A DNA stretch of 64,000 bases from Planctomycetota bacterium (GCA_021791715.1 JAJYWB010000027.1:1-64000); one strand, 5' to 3'; shown: positions 9,323 through 17,993, counted from the stretch's first letter. Notes: a model not told the origin generated them from the letters alone. A program made the numbers and translations.

Positions 9323-9934
9323 ATGGGCGCGCCGCGTGACATCCTAGATGCGCTCGAGTCGATCGTGTCGATTTACTTTTCGGACGTTCGCCACAAAACT
9401 AGGGCTGCATTCATATTAACTGATGAATTAGTGGAAATGTGTTGCAAGTCTTTGGCAGTAGCCCAAAACCCAAATCTAGGAAGAATTCAGTTTCACACCT
9501 TGCTTGCCCATCCGGCAGTGAATCTTGATCACAACACGGTGGCCCTTGGTGCATCACTCTATCGTAATCACGATACCAGAAATAAAATGCAGCATGTAAA
9601 CGCCGCATTCACCGTGGACGATCAACACTGCGCCGATGGCATCTTGGATGCTGTAAAGGCCGTAGAGCATTGCTTCCCCGGAACGACTAGCACTCTTCCA
9701 GACTCCCTCCGGGTTGCGCTTCGAGTCATCCGTCTGCATTCCAGTGAGGGCGATCCCAGATTACGGGCTGGCTTCGAAGATGCGATGCGAAAGCATCGCT
9801 GGAATGGGGCGAACCGCCGCGCTAGAGTACAGGAACCTCCATATCCAATCGGGACTCGTCGGTACTGGGGTTTTGTCATCATGCCCGAGTTCGCCCAGGT
9901 TGAGGCAATATTGAACCGACTGGGCGCTCCTTAG
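9323..9934 (+). CDS. HEPN-like protein encoded at the end of the R-M operon
   Basis: This is a 203-residue protein starting three bases after the specificity gene stop. I do not recognise a named family for the whole protein. Residues 86-91 read R-N-K-M-Q-H, the RX4H signature of HEPN ribonuclease domains, and they are followed by an alternating helical segment (DGILDAVKAVEHCF) as in many HEPN proteins. Helices around residues 5-45 could supply the other half of the four-helix bundle. The C-terminal 50 residues are rich in Arg, Pro and aromatic residues and may be a separate module. HEPN proteins linked to restriction systems are known as RNA-cutting back-up arms, so an abortive-infection role is plausible, but only the motif and the context support it. 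Confidence 0.6.
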   Translation: MGAPRDILDALESIVSIYFSDVRHKTRAAFILTDELVEMCCKSLAVAQNPNLGRIQFHTLLAHPAVNLDHNTVALGASLYRNHDTRNKMQHVNAAFTVDDQHCADGILDAVKAVEHCFPGTTSTLPDSLRVALRVIRLHSSEGDPRLRAGFEDAMRKHRWNGANRRARVQEPPYPIGTRRYWGFVIMPEFAQVEAILNRLGAP

Positions 9935-10106
9935 CCCTCTCACGGCTGAAAATCCCGTGCAAACTTCACCTAATATACGGACGTTCATTACTTCACATTA
10001 GGATATTACTGCATTTCGGCGATTGTGGTCAAGATCCGACTTCGGTCGTTATCATAACGTTCGATTTCACTTCCACGCGAGACGATAATTCGGGGAGTCG
10101 AGTAAC

Positions 10107-11105
10107 ATGATTCCGTTTCTAAGAGCGGTCGGATCGGCGTGGCTCGCCGCGGCGATGCTGGGATGCGCCGATAAAAGTGGTTTCGAAGCCTCAAAAAGCG
10201 TCGATTCGCCCTCGGCGGGCTACTTCGAGACCGACGCCAAAACCCAAAGCCCGGCCGCGGCAGCGCCTCAGCCGATCGAACTCGCTCGCGGCGGCGAAGA
10301 TTCGCCCCCCGACGCGTCGAAAACTGAACATCAAGAAACCGCGGGCGAGCGGGCGAATCCCGTCGGAGGCGCCGCTCAACCCGCCGATATCCAGCCCCTC
10401 TCGCGAAAAATTATCTACAATGCTTATGTGGATTTGACGATCGATAATTTCGACCGGGGCGCCGAGCGGATCGAACGTCTCGTCGCCGAGTCGGGCGGAT
10501 TTTTGGCGAGTTCGGAGATGAGCGGATCGCCGGGATCGGGACGTCGAGGAGTTTGGACGGCTCGGGTGCCCGTCGCCAAATTCTCGACGTTTCTCGACGC
10601 GCTCTCCAAGATCGGCGAGCCCGTTCGTAAGCGGATCTCGTCCGAGGATATCAGTCGCAAGTTCTACGACGTCGAGGCGCGAATTCGCAACAAAAAGAAC
10701 GAGGAGGCGAGGCTTCTCAAGCTGCTCCAGGAAGCGACGGGGAAGCTGAAAGACGTGATCGACGTCGAACGCGAAGTGACGCGCGTCCGCGAAGAGATCG
10801 AGACGATGCAATCTCAGATCAACCAGTGGTCGAGCCTCTCGGCGTTATCGACGGTGACGATCTCGCTCGTCGAGTTCCGCGATTACGTTCCTCCCGAATC
10901 GCCGAGCTTCGGCGTTCGCATCTCACGCGCGTTTATGGGATCGGTCGATCGCGTCGGCCAAACGTGCAAATCGTTGATCGTTGAATTCGTCGCATTCGTC
11001 CCCTGGCTCCCGTTTTGGATCGTCGGAGCGGTATTCGTTTGGGCCGCGTACCGCTTGATTAAACGTTTCGGCGGAATGCAGATCACTACGTCGCGTAGGA
11101 TCTAG
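10107..11105 (+). CDS. DUF4349 family lipoprotein with C-terminal membrane segment
   Basis: This is a 332-residue protein. The N-terminus has a hydrophobic run ending in a lipobox (AMLGC, Cys about residue 19), so it should be a lipoprotein. A Pro/Ala/Glu-rich linker follows to about residue 95. Residues about 95-285 match DUF4349: a KIIYNAYVDLTID strand, the GGFLASSEMSG turn, a segment of variable charge, then a coiled coil with EREVTRVREEIE and a closing STVTISLVE strand. A strong transmembrane segment (VPWLPFWIVGAVFVWAAY) lies near the C-terminus, followed by basic residues. The family occurs on the bacterial envelope and its function is unknown. It is a single gene, with comB convergent just downstream. 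Confidence 0.88.
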   Translation: MIPFLRAVGSAWLAAAMLGCADKSGFEASKSVDSPSAGYFETDAKTQSPAAAAPQPIELARGGEDSPPDASKTEHQETAGERANPVGGAAQPADIQPLSRKIIYNAYVDLTIDNFDRGAERIERLVAESGGFLASSEMSGSPGSGRRGVWTARVPVAKFSTFLDALSKIGEPVRKRISSEDISRKFYDVEARIRNKKNEEARLLKLLQEATGKLKDVIDVEREVTRVREEIETMQSQINQWSSLSALSTVTISLVEFRDYVPPESPSFGVRISRAFMGSVDRVGQTCKSLIVEFVAFVPWLPFWIVGAVFVWAAYRLIKRFGGMQITTSRRI

Positions 11106-11136
11106 CAAACGCTTACACTTTAGAACGTAAACCATA

Positions 11137-11919
11137 TTATGGAACCGATACGATTCGAAGCGGATCGCGTTTGAGCTCGCAGACGAGATCGAACCGATCG
11201 AAACGGGCGACGTCGTCGATATCTTCGGCTAGGCCGAGGGCGGTCACACGGCGTCCGCCTCGGCCGAGGACGATCGTTCGACGTATGTCTTCGGGCGACG
11301 GATTTTCGACGGCGATCGAGCGGAAAAGACGATCGACGATCAAGGCCGAATCGTTGGCGTGATCGAATCGGCTCGAACGCGATTCGTCGCCGCCGATCAA
11401 CCGCGCGGCGATCGCTCCCGCGAGGAGCGAATCTTCGAGGCTTATGAACCCGTCGGTTCCTGAACAAATGATGTGCACATCACGATCGGCCTTGATCAAA
11501 GCGTTCGTCGTCGCCGAAAAATTGACGAACGCTCCGATCAGCACGCGTTCGGCCTTAAGCGAGGCGAGGACGGCGCGGGTTCCGTTCGTCGTGGTCATGA
11601 CGATCGTCTTCTCGGCGCAGCGGTCGCGGTCGCACGAACGGGGCGAATTGCCGAGATCGAAGCCCGGAATCGGCACGCCTTGTCGTTCACCCGCGAGCAG
11701 AGCCGAGCCGGGGGGAAGCTCGCGGGCTTTTTGTTTCGCCTCGTCGATCTCAAGACACGGGACGATCGCGTTCGCTCCCGCCGCGAGCGCGTGAACCATC
11801 AGCGACGTCGCGCGCAAAACGTCGACGACGACCGCGATTCCCCCAGAAAGCGATCCCTCGGGAATCAGGCTCGGTAATAAATGGACGGACACCCCGCGGC
11901 TCGGATCGTTTCGATTCAT
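11137..11919 (-). CDS. comB: 2-phosphosulfolactate phosphatase (ComB family)
   Basis: This is a 260-residue protein. ComB hydrolyses 2-phospho-3-sulfolactate to sulfolactate in the coenzyme M pathway, and bacterial members are common without that pathway. Characteristic segments are VVVDVLRATSLMVHALAAGA near the N-terminus, LLAGERQGVPIPGFDLGNSP, the TTTNGTRA motif, and SGTDGFISLEDSLLAGAI. The length fits the family. It converges with the DUF4349 gene and is divergent from the hydrolase-like gene at 12087. No other coenzyme M genes are seen here, so the physiological substrate is uncertain. Confidence 0.88.
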   Translation of the reverse strand: MNRNDPSRGVSVHLLPSLIPEGSLSGGIAVVVDVLRATSLMVHALAAGANAIVPCLEIDEAKQKARELPPGSALLAGERQGVPIPGFDLGNSPRSCDRDRCAEKTIVMTTTNGTRAVLASLKAERVLIGAFVNFSATTNALIKADRDVHIICSGTDGFISLEDSLLAGAIAARLIGGDESRSSRFDHANDSALIVDRLFRSIAVENPSPEDIRRTIVLGRGGRRVTALGLAEDIDDVARFDRFDLVCELKRDPLRIVSVP

Positions 11920-12086
11920 TTCTTTATCTACTCATAAAAGTTTATTGATTACATATCGGACTTCCGCGAGCGTGACGCGGCGCGGCCGGATCTTTACAAT
12001 AAAGCGATCGTTCGCGATTGTCGAATCCGCGGGCTCAATCACGAATCAACACGACCGATCGACGAGCGGGCGAAATCGAGCAGATC

Positions 12087-12944
12087 ATGAAGATTCTAAT
12101 AAAATATCATTATCTCATTTTTTTGATTCTCGCGTGCGTCGGTCTGATCGTCGCGGCGGTATCGGCGGCGGAACCGGTCGCGGGAGATCGGACCGCGATC
12201 GGCGACGACGCGACGTTGTTCACGCCCCGGGGTTACACGCCCGAAGGCGATTCGGTTCGGGTGTTTTTGCACCTGCACGGAGCGGCGAGCGCGGTCGAAC
12301 CTGCGCTCGTCTCGAAGGATCGCCGCGCGGTGTTGATCGAATTCAATCGCAAAGGTCTTTCGAGCGTTTATACGAAACCGTTTTCGGATCCCGCTCTCTT
12401 TCCCAGGCTGCTCGATTCGGCGATGAGGGCGCTTCGGGAAAAACGAATATCGAAGGAGCCGAAACCGAGCGAGGTGATCGTTTGCTCGTTCAGCGCGGGG
12501 TTCGGCGGGGTTCGCGAGATGCTTAAAGATCCCGGCGCGTTCGAACGGATCGACGCGATCGTTTTGGCCGATTCGTTGTACGCGGGATATCTTGGAGATA
12601 TCAAAAAACGAGTGATCGATCCCGAGGCGATGGATGGATTCGTCAGGTTCGCTCGGGAGGCCGCGGCGGGTCGCAAGGCGATGTTGATTACACACTCGGA
12701 GGTCGTCCCGGAAGGTTACGCGAGCACCGCCGAAACCGCGAGTTATCTGATCAAAGCCGTGGGCGCTGTTGAAACCTCGAGCGAGGAGGATTGGGGAGAC
12801 GGTTGGAGGCGAACGCGAACCGCGGTCAAAGGACGATTCGTCGTGCTCGGCTTTTCGGGAAGCGAGGGGATCGATCACCTCCGCCATCTTCGCCGCGAAG
12901 GGGAACTTTGGGATCGATTACCGCCGAAAAAGAGAAACAACTGA
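12087..12944 (+). CDS. Secreted alpha/beta-hydrolase-like protein
   Basis: This is a 285-residue protein from the ATG at 12087. An upstream in-frame start at 12018 would place 23 polar residues in front of the signal peptide, so the later start is preferred. Residues 1-30 form a signal peptide with a long hydrophobic core ending near VSAAEP. An FLHLHGAASAV strand-turn near the N-terminus and a CSFSAGFGG segment resemble the oxyanion loop and nucleophile elbow of alpha/beta hydrolases, with Ser in the elbow. LADSLYAGY and a late FVVLGFSGSEGIDHLRHL could hold the acid and the His. No close family is recognised and the substrate is unknown. Confidence 0.65.
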   Translation: MKILIKYHYLIFLILACVGLIVAAVSAAEPVAGDRTAIGDDATLFTPRGYTPEGDSVRVFLHLHGAASAVEPALVSKDRRAVLIEFNRKGLSSVYTKPFSDPALFPRLLDSAMRALREKRISKEPKPSEVIVCSFSAGFGGVREMLKDPGAFERIDAIVLADSLYAGYLGDIKKRVIDPEAMDGFVRFAREAAAGRKAMLITHSEVVPEGYASTAETASYLIKAVGAVETSSEEDWGDGWRRTRTAVKGRFVVLGFSGSEGIDHLRHLRREGELWDRLPPKKRNN

Positions 12945-12998
12945 TTTTAACAGACGATTGATTTGCTTATTTGAGGAGTCGTCGGTTGTAAAGCACGA

Positions 12999-13532
12999 TT
13001 ATACCGATTCGACGAGTTCGCCGGAAAGGGGCTCGAGATGTTCGTCGAGATGCTGAAAGGAATGCGCATCGAACAGCCATTGAAGGCGACGACCGACGGC
13101 TTCGCGTGAAGCCTTTGAGAGTCGAAAAACAGCCAACGTCGCCAGGATTATCAATCCGGAAATCGTCTCGAAAAGCAGATATCGAACGAGACGATCGATC
13201 AGGATCCTTCGAGCCTCGATGATTTCGACGATCGAGTCTTGATCGTTTTCCTTCCAAATTGGATCGTTTGATTCCATATCAAATAGTAGCCTCATAAAAG
13301 CAAATATGTTTAACATTGGCGCCAGTCGAATCAGCGAGTTTACTCCGTCACGGAAATCGCGATGTGCGCGATGTTTCAGCAATCGTTTCTCGAGAAGAGC
13401 GTCCCAAACTTGATTCCTAATTCGAAAGAGATCTTGACGAAACAGCCAAACTCTTACATTCATCCACACGACATAAGAGACGACGAATGAAAGACCAAGA
13501 CATCCCAAAAGCCATTGATATTCAGTTTTCAT
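12999..13532 (-). CDS. Hypothetical membrane protein with two transmembrane helices
   Basis: This is a 177-residue protein of unrecognised family. A hydrophobic helix at residues about 7-30 and a second at about 122-138 flank a charged cytoplasmic or periplasmic loop rich in Arg and Asp. Its start codon overlaps the stop of the upstream minus-strand frame at 13529 in an ATGA arrangement, so the two were translationally coupled. Codon use (GATCG-rich) matches the host. The function is unknown. Confidence 0.6.
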   Translation of the reverse strand: MKTEYQWLLGCLGLSFVVSYVVWMNVRVWLFRQDLFRIRNQVWDALLEKRLLKHRAHRDFRDGVNSLIRLAPMLNIFAFMRLLFDMESNDPIWKENDQDSIVEIIEARRILIDRLVRYLLFETISGLIILATLAVFRLSKASREAVGRRLQWLFDAHSFQHLDEHLEPLSGELVESV

Positions 13533-13853
13533 GAGTTTGTACCCGATCGAGGATCGGAACCGTCTTCGAGAAGCCCGCTGGTCGAACGATCCGTATCGAT
13601 CATTTTCTCGATTTTCGCCAAGCGCGAAGCGAAATCCTTAATAAAGCGGCGATGTCTCTTCTCGGCCAGAATCAGCAAATAGCCTGGACCGATAAAATAT
13701 ACTACCAAACCGATCAAGCTTTAGCGATAGTTTCAACCAAGCGGGATCCTCGTTGAGTTTAACGTATGTGTTACAGATGATTCTGAAGCAGGTCGTTCCC
13801 GATATGAAAGCGGCGATCCACCAAATGATTTTGTAAATTCGATCGATCTTCAT
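13529..13853 (-). pseudogene. Small membrane protein gene split by a frameshift
   Basis: Two overlapping minus-strand frames look like halves of one protein. The first starts at the ATG at 13853 (M-K-I-D-R-I-Y-K), has a transmembrane segment, and runs in good coding style to about 13,720. Its remaining tail past that point is polar and unconvincing. The second frame picks up at about 13,717 with a clear transmembrane helix (LIGLVVYFIGPGYLLILA), a basic cluster and a helical tail ending at 13529. A TAA closes the second frame just upstream of its TTG, so it has no good start of its own. A one-base change near the AAGCTT at 13716-13721 would restore a roughly 108-residue two-helix protein. Sequencing error, decay, or two separate genes are all possible. 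Confidence 0.45.
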
Positions 13854-14110
13854 CGCTTCCAAATCGTTTTCGTCAATCCCGGCATTTTCATTAATCTCCG
13901 ATTTGTGCTCGATCGAGTCGGCTTCTCATTCATTGGGGGAAAAGATCACGTTTCATCGACTGTTTCGAGTTCCGGGATTCGTCGTTTTCAGAACGTTCGC
14001 CTATCTAGCATACATTGTCTATCTCATGCTCGCTGATCGAATTTGTCGAATTTTATGAACCTTCCGGATCAATAATTGACTTCTCTATGAGTAGTGCTGG
14101 TTGGGAGATC

Positions 14111-14185
14111 TTTCACACCGGCTGAGCTGGAACAATGTTCGTAGGCTTGACCATAATCAAGCCGGTTAGTCGAAGGTTCGTGAAA
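14111..14185 (+). ncRNA. Candidate structured leader upstream of mnmA
   Basis: Nested inverted repeats sit 40-110 bases before the mnmA start. TTTCAC (14111-14116) can pair with GTGAAA (14180-14185). The adjacent ACCGGCT (14117-14123) can pair with AGCCGGT (14160-14166). Inside these lie a small GAAC/GTTC hairpin (14130-14140) and a GGCTTGA/TCAAGCC hairpin (14144-14163). The last hairpin shares bases with the AGCCGGT arm, so two alternative folds compete. That is the style of an attenuator or riboswitch leader, but no known class is recognised. Confidence 0.3.
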
Positions 14186-14222
14186 TGTAGCTCGAGTTTG
14201 ATTTTTCGAGGATGCCGAATAA

Positions 14223-15323
14223 ATGCCCGGTCGTGTCGTGTTGGCGATGAGCGGAGGGGTCGACAGTTCGGTCGCGGCGTATCTGCTTAAAGAGCGGGGT
14301 TACGACGTGATCGGACTGTTCATGAGGACGGGTGCGCACGGCGACGATCCCGCTCGGCGAGCCAAAACGTGCTGCTCGGTCACCGATTCGCTCGACGCGC
14401 GAAGCGTCGCGGATCGGCTCGACATTCCCTTCCAGGCGCTCGATTTCGAGAAGGATTTTGAGCGCATCATGGACCGATTCGCCGACGAATACATCGCCGG
14501 TCGAACCCCCAATCCGTGCGTCCTCTGCAACAGCAGGCTCAAGTTCGGCAAGCTTTGGGCGTACGGACGCAAGGCCGGAGCCGATTTCATCGCCACGGGA
14601 CACCACGCGCGGATCGTCGCCGATACCGCCGGCCGATCCCGAGTCGCGCGGGCGATCGATCGCGGCAAAGATCAATCATACGTTTTATTCGAGATACATA
14701 AAGAGATCTTGTCGAAGGTTTTGTTCCCGGTGGGCGAGCTGACGAAAGCTGAGGTCCGAGACATCGCGCGTGATATCGGCCTTCCGGTGCACGATAAGCC
14801 CGACAGCCAGGAGATCTGCTTCGTCCCCGACGACGATCACGTCTCGTTCGTGCGGTCGCGACGGCCCGACGCGGTTTTGGCGGGGTCGATCGTCGACGAA
14901 TCGGGACGGAAGCTCGCCGATCATCAGGGTATTGAGGCGTTCACGATCGGCCAGCGCAAAGGATTGGGGATCGCGCTCGGCGAGCCGCGATACGTCGTTC
15001 AGATCGAGCCGATTTCACGGACGGTTACGGTCGGCCCGCGCGAATCGCTCGATCGACCCGGGTTAATCGCCGCGCAATTCAATTGGCACGTCGAGCCTCC
15101 CGAGCTCGACGAGCCGATCGGCTGCCAGGCACAAATCAGGTCGCAGCATCGCGCCGTCGCATCGTTCGCCACACGGATCGCGAGCGATCAAGGTCGAGAG
15201 CGGGTTGAGGTTCGCTTTGAAGTCCCGCAGCCCTCCGTCGCTCCCGGGCAGGTCGTTACGATCTATCAGGAGGATCTCGTTCTCGGCGGCGGGTGGATCG
15301 AATCGGCGATCTCGCGGGATTGA
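14223..15323 (+). CDS. mnmA: tRNA 2-thiouridine(34) synthase MnmA
   Basis: This is a 366-residue protein. MnmA activates U34 of Lys, Glu and Gln tRNAs with ATP and inserts sulfur. The N-terminal PP-loop ATPase motif SGGVDSS is at residues 10-16. The first catalytic Cys lies in TPNPCVLCN (about residues 97-105) and the second in DSQEICFVPDDDH. GHHARI and QRKGLGIA are further family signatures. The C-terminal beta-barrel domain is complete, and the length is normal. The start is the ATG at 14223. No dedicated sulfur-relay gene is adjacent. A foldable leader precedes it. Confidence 0.96.
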   Translation: MPGRVVLAMSGGVDSSVAAYLLKERGYDVIGLFMRTGAHGDDPARRAKTCCSVTDSLDARSVADRLDIPFQALDFEKDFERIMDRFADEYIAGRTPNPCVLCNSRLKFGKLWAYGRKAGADFIATGHHARIVADTAGRSRVARAIDRGKDQSYVLFEIHKEILSKVLFPVGELTKAEVRDIARDIGLPVHDKPDSQEICFVPDDDHVSFVRSRRPDAVLAGSIVDESGRKLADHQGIEAFTIGQRKGLGIALGEPRYVVQIEPISRTVTVGPRESLDRPGLIAAQFNWHVEPPELDEPIGCQAQIRSQHRAVASFATRIASDQGRERVEVRFEVPQPSVAPGQVVTIYQEDLVLGGGWIESAISRD

Positions 15324-15642
15324 TCCCCACGATGATTGGAGATTTGGCGTCGAGCCTGCGATTCCGACCGATCTTTCGATTCGCACGTGATCGCAAGAGG
15401 GAGGTTGAGGCTTGAAGCGTGCGAATCGGATGTGTTAAGAAGCACGCCCGCGTGTCGTTTATTTCATGCGATCATGCCTCGTGAACTTGTCGAGAGACGG
15501 GGAATTATCCTAAACTGAAGTGACGACTCGACTACGCGAGACGATCGCATTTCGCGCGTGGAACGGATTCGAGCGCCCACGATCGTTGCATGGGACAGAA
15601 AGGTCCGCTTCGGGGGATCGGTTAAGTGGAGTCTTTCGCTTG

Positions 15643-16887
15643 ATGAATCTGGTGAGTCTGATCGTTCCGGTCCCTCGAAAAGGGACGCTGACCGTCGAAC
15701 GCGCGCAATCGTGGCGATCGGCTCTCGAAGCCGAGGGATACGACGTTGAAATGATCGTCGCGCGAGTGGGCGGACCGATCGCGACCGACGTCGACCAGGC
15801 GTCGAGCCGTGTTTGGCGCACGATCTGCGACGCGTGCGGAGGAGCGACCGAGGCCGCGATCGCGGGTCTTCGATCGGCTCGAGGACCGATTCTGGTCATT
15901 CTCGACCCGACGATGGGATACGCCCCCGCCGATCTCGTTCGGGTCGTCGAGCCTCTCGCCGTCGACGCCGCCGATTTGACGATCGCCGATCGATTTATCA
16001 AAGCTTATGATTCTACAACCGTCCACTTAAGCAAATCAGTCAAACCTAAAACCAATTCATCCATAATTGGTCGGTTTGTGCGAAAACTTTTAGGAACATC
16101 GGATCCGTTTACGGGATTGGTCGGGGTTCGGCGTGCGGCGCTCGACGCGGCGGACGACGATTTTTCTCCGGCTGGTTCGAAGTTTTCATTTGAACTGTTA
16201 TCGAAGATCGAGGGACGGGTCGTCGAGGTTCCTGGGCGTCCGGCGTCACGGATTCATCGCGGTCTTTCGGCGTGGAATCCGATCCCGAGCATCGACGACA
16301 TCCGCCATCTCAAGCGGCTCGCCGATCACCGATTCGGCGAGGTTTCTCGGCTGATACAGTTTTGTTGTGTCGGGTTTTCGGGGATGTTTGTCGATCTTAC
16401 GTCGTATGCGAGCTTTCTGTTCTTGTTTCGCTCGATCCCGGGGATCGACGCGATCAAGACTCCCGTCTTTGGTTGTTCGCTGGCGATGTCTTTGGCGGCG
16501 GTCGCGGCGATCACTCTGGCCTTAAGCTGGAATTTCTCGCTCAATCGGCGTCTGACTTTCAGTTATGCGCGGGAGGGATCGCTCGCTCGGCAGTTTATCA
16601 CCTATGCGCTCAGTAACGCGCTCGGCGCGGGGCTCAGTTTGACGATCCGGCTTTCACTTCCCCGTTATTTCGGCTTCTTTTTCCGGCACAATCTCGTCGC
16701 CGCGGTCGTTGGAATCGTGCTGGCGACGGGGATCAACTTTTCTCTGGCGCGGTGGGTCGTCTTTCACGATCGAGACGAACCAAAGCCGAAACAAAACGCC
16801 GACAACCAGGCGATCGTGGATCCGAGCGACGAGCCGGTCGACGCTTTCGCCGCGACGACTTCGCTCGCGGGCGAATCGACGGTTTGA
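15643..16887 (+). CDS. Fusion of degenerate GT2-like glycosyltransferase and GtrA-type membrane domain
   Basis: This is a 414-residue protein from the ATG at 15643. The frame is open back to a GTG at 15520, but the extra 41 residues are Arg-rich and not family-like. Residues about 1-220 resemble polyprenol-phosphate glycosyltransferases (VSLIVPVPRKG start, ARGPILVILD near 80-88, a GTSDPFTGLVGVRR segment). The metal-binding DxD is altered to D-P-T at about residues 88-90, so catalysis is doubtful. Residues about 245-380 are a four-helix GtrA domain (RLIQFCCVGFSGMFVD, WNFSLNRRLTFS). GtrA proteins move lipid-linked sugars across the membrane. The same protein would therefore make and flip the donor, if the first domain is active. 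Confidence 0.8.
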   Translation: MNLVSLIVPVPRKGTLTVERAQSWRSALEAEGYDVEMIVARVGGPIATDVDQASSRVWRTICDACGGATEAAIAGLRSARGPILVILDPTMGYAPADLVRVVEPLAVDAADLTIADRFIKAYDSTTVHLSKSVKPKTNSSIIGRFVRKLLGTSDPFTGLVGVRRAALDAADDDFSPAGSKFSFELLSKIEGRVVEVPGRPASRIHRGLSAWNPIPSIDDIRHLKRLADHRFGEVSRLIQFCCVGFSGMFVDLTSYASFLFLFRSIPGIDAIKTPVFGCSLAMSLAAVAAITLALSWNFSLNRRLTFSYAREGSLARQFITYALSNALGAGLSLTIRLSLPRYFGFFFRHNLVAAVVGIVLATGINFSLARWVVFHDRDEPKPKQNADNQAIVDPSDEPVDAFAATTSLAGESTV

Positions 16888-17114
16888 AATCCTTGGTCAT
16901 CGAACGCTTGAAGCGATTGGAACGGAGCGTCTTCGTACCGATGTACCGATCTCGATTGATTCGACTTGCGCGCATCGTCGGGATTTCGCGTTTCCTGGCG
17001 GTCGTCGCGTCTCCCTCACTTTGATCCGATTCGTTCGCATTCGTTCGTCAGCGTGCTTGCACCCTTGGTTGTCGTGATGTGAAAAATCAACCTTGCTAAA
17101 TTCGGCCAAAAAAA

Positions 17115-17175
17115 ACAGGGAAAAACTCCAAGGTGTGACAACGTAGCTGTCACCGCGATTGCTTACATTCCCTGT
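17115..17175. other. Nested inverted repeats in a gene-free stretch
   Basis: The stretch 16888-17369 holds no convincing gene. Within it ACAGGGAA (17115-17122) is complementary to TTCCCTGT (17168-17175), enclosing a second perfect pair GTGACA/TGTCAC (17135-17140 and 17148-17153). The arrangement would form a two-tier hairpin about 195 bases before the following gene. No T-run follows, so it is not an ordinary terminator. It may be a leader structure or a small RNA. Only the pairing supports it. Confidence 0.3.
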
Positions 17176-17369
17176 GTAGCTTGAAGCGATTTGTCGCCGG
17201 AACGAAGGCTTGAATTCAGCCGCCGCTCCGGGCGAAAACCGCGATGGAGCGTGTTTTACGCTTCGCGACGATCGCGGCGGAATCGCCGGAACGAGTCGAA
17301 GCGAGTCGAAGCGGACGGACGGTCAACGAACGACACCTAGTGGTTGAGCACGACCAGGAGTGCGATCTG

Positions 17370-17993
17370 ATGGATGCCGAGCTTGAGAGGAAACAAACGG
17401 CGACGGCGACGAACGCGTCGGTCGATACGCTTGATGATTCAACCAACGACGAATGGACCGATCGCCGAGCCAGCAAACAGGCGTTGCGAGCCGCGACGGC
17501 GCGGCAGGCGAGCGGTCGCAGGCGGTTCGTCGATCCCACCACGTGCGAACGCGATTATTCCAACGCCGAGATGGAATTCATGAGGGCGATGCAGGAATAC
17601 AAACAACGGAGTGGGCGAATGTTCCCCACATGGAGCGAAGTTCTCGAAGTGCTCCGCGGCCTCGGCTACGAAAAACTCGACGCCGATTCGCAGTCGCTTC
17701 CAGATTCCGCGCCGCCGAAGACAAAAATCGCGAAACACGCGAATTCCACTCCGAACGACTCGCCGTCGCATACGACAATCAATCCAATGTTCACGTTCTC
17801 GGCCGAGTTCGGCGCCAAAGCCCTCACCGACAATCGTCGGGACGATCACGAATCGAAGCTCGAAGTCAAATCGCCCAAGACGAAAAAACGCGCTTCTAAC
17901 GCCGAACTCGAACCGCGCGACGACGAAATCCTCGCGACGATCGCACCCAAGCCGAGAAAAAAACGTCGTCTCGCCGCCAAGGTCGAATGTTGA
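17370..17993 (+). CDS. Planctomycete conserved hypothetical protein
   Basis: This is a 207-residue protein if translation begins at the ATG at 17370, which has an AGGAG nine bases upstream. An earlier ATG at 17244 lacks such a site. The core (about residues 50-105) contains [15 protein letters not shown] followed by [12 protein letters not shown] and [18 protein letters not shown], a segment I recall as recurrent in planctomycete hypothetical proteins. The flanks are low-complexity: Ala/Thr-rich before it, Ser/Pro/Lys-rich after it, ending in a Lys/Arg-rich tail that could bind nucleic acid. The function is unknown. It is followed by a strong bidirectional terminator. Confidence 0.75.
   Translation: MDAELERKQTATATNASVDTLDDSTNDEWTDRRASKQALRAATARQASGRRRFVDPTTCERDYSNAEMEFMRAMQEYKQRSGRMFPTWSEVLEVLRGLGYEKLDADSQSLPDSAPPKTKIAKHANSTPNDSPSHTTINPMFTFSAEFGAKALTDNRRDDHESKLEVKSPKTKKRASNAELEPRDDEILATIAPKPRKKRRLAAKVEC

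Noticed and set aside
14103-14186. tRNA-like fold upstream of mnmA
   Set aside because: A GGTTCG and an anticodon-like hairpin occur, but loop sizes and the acceptor and T stems do not fit any tRNA, including selenocysteine tRNA.
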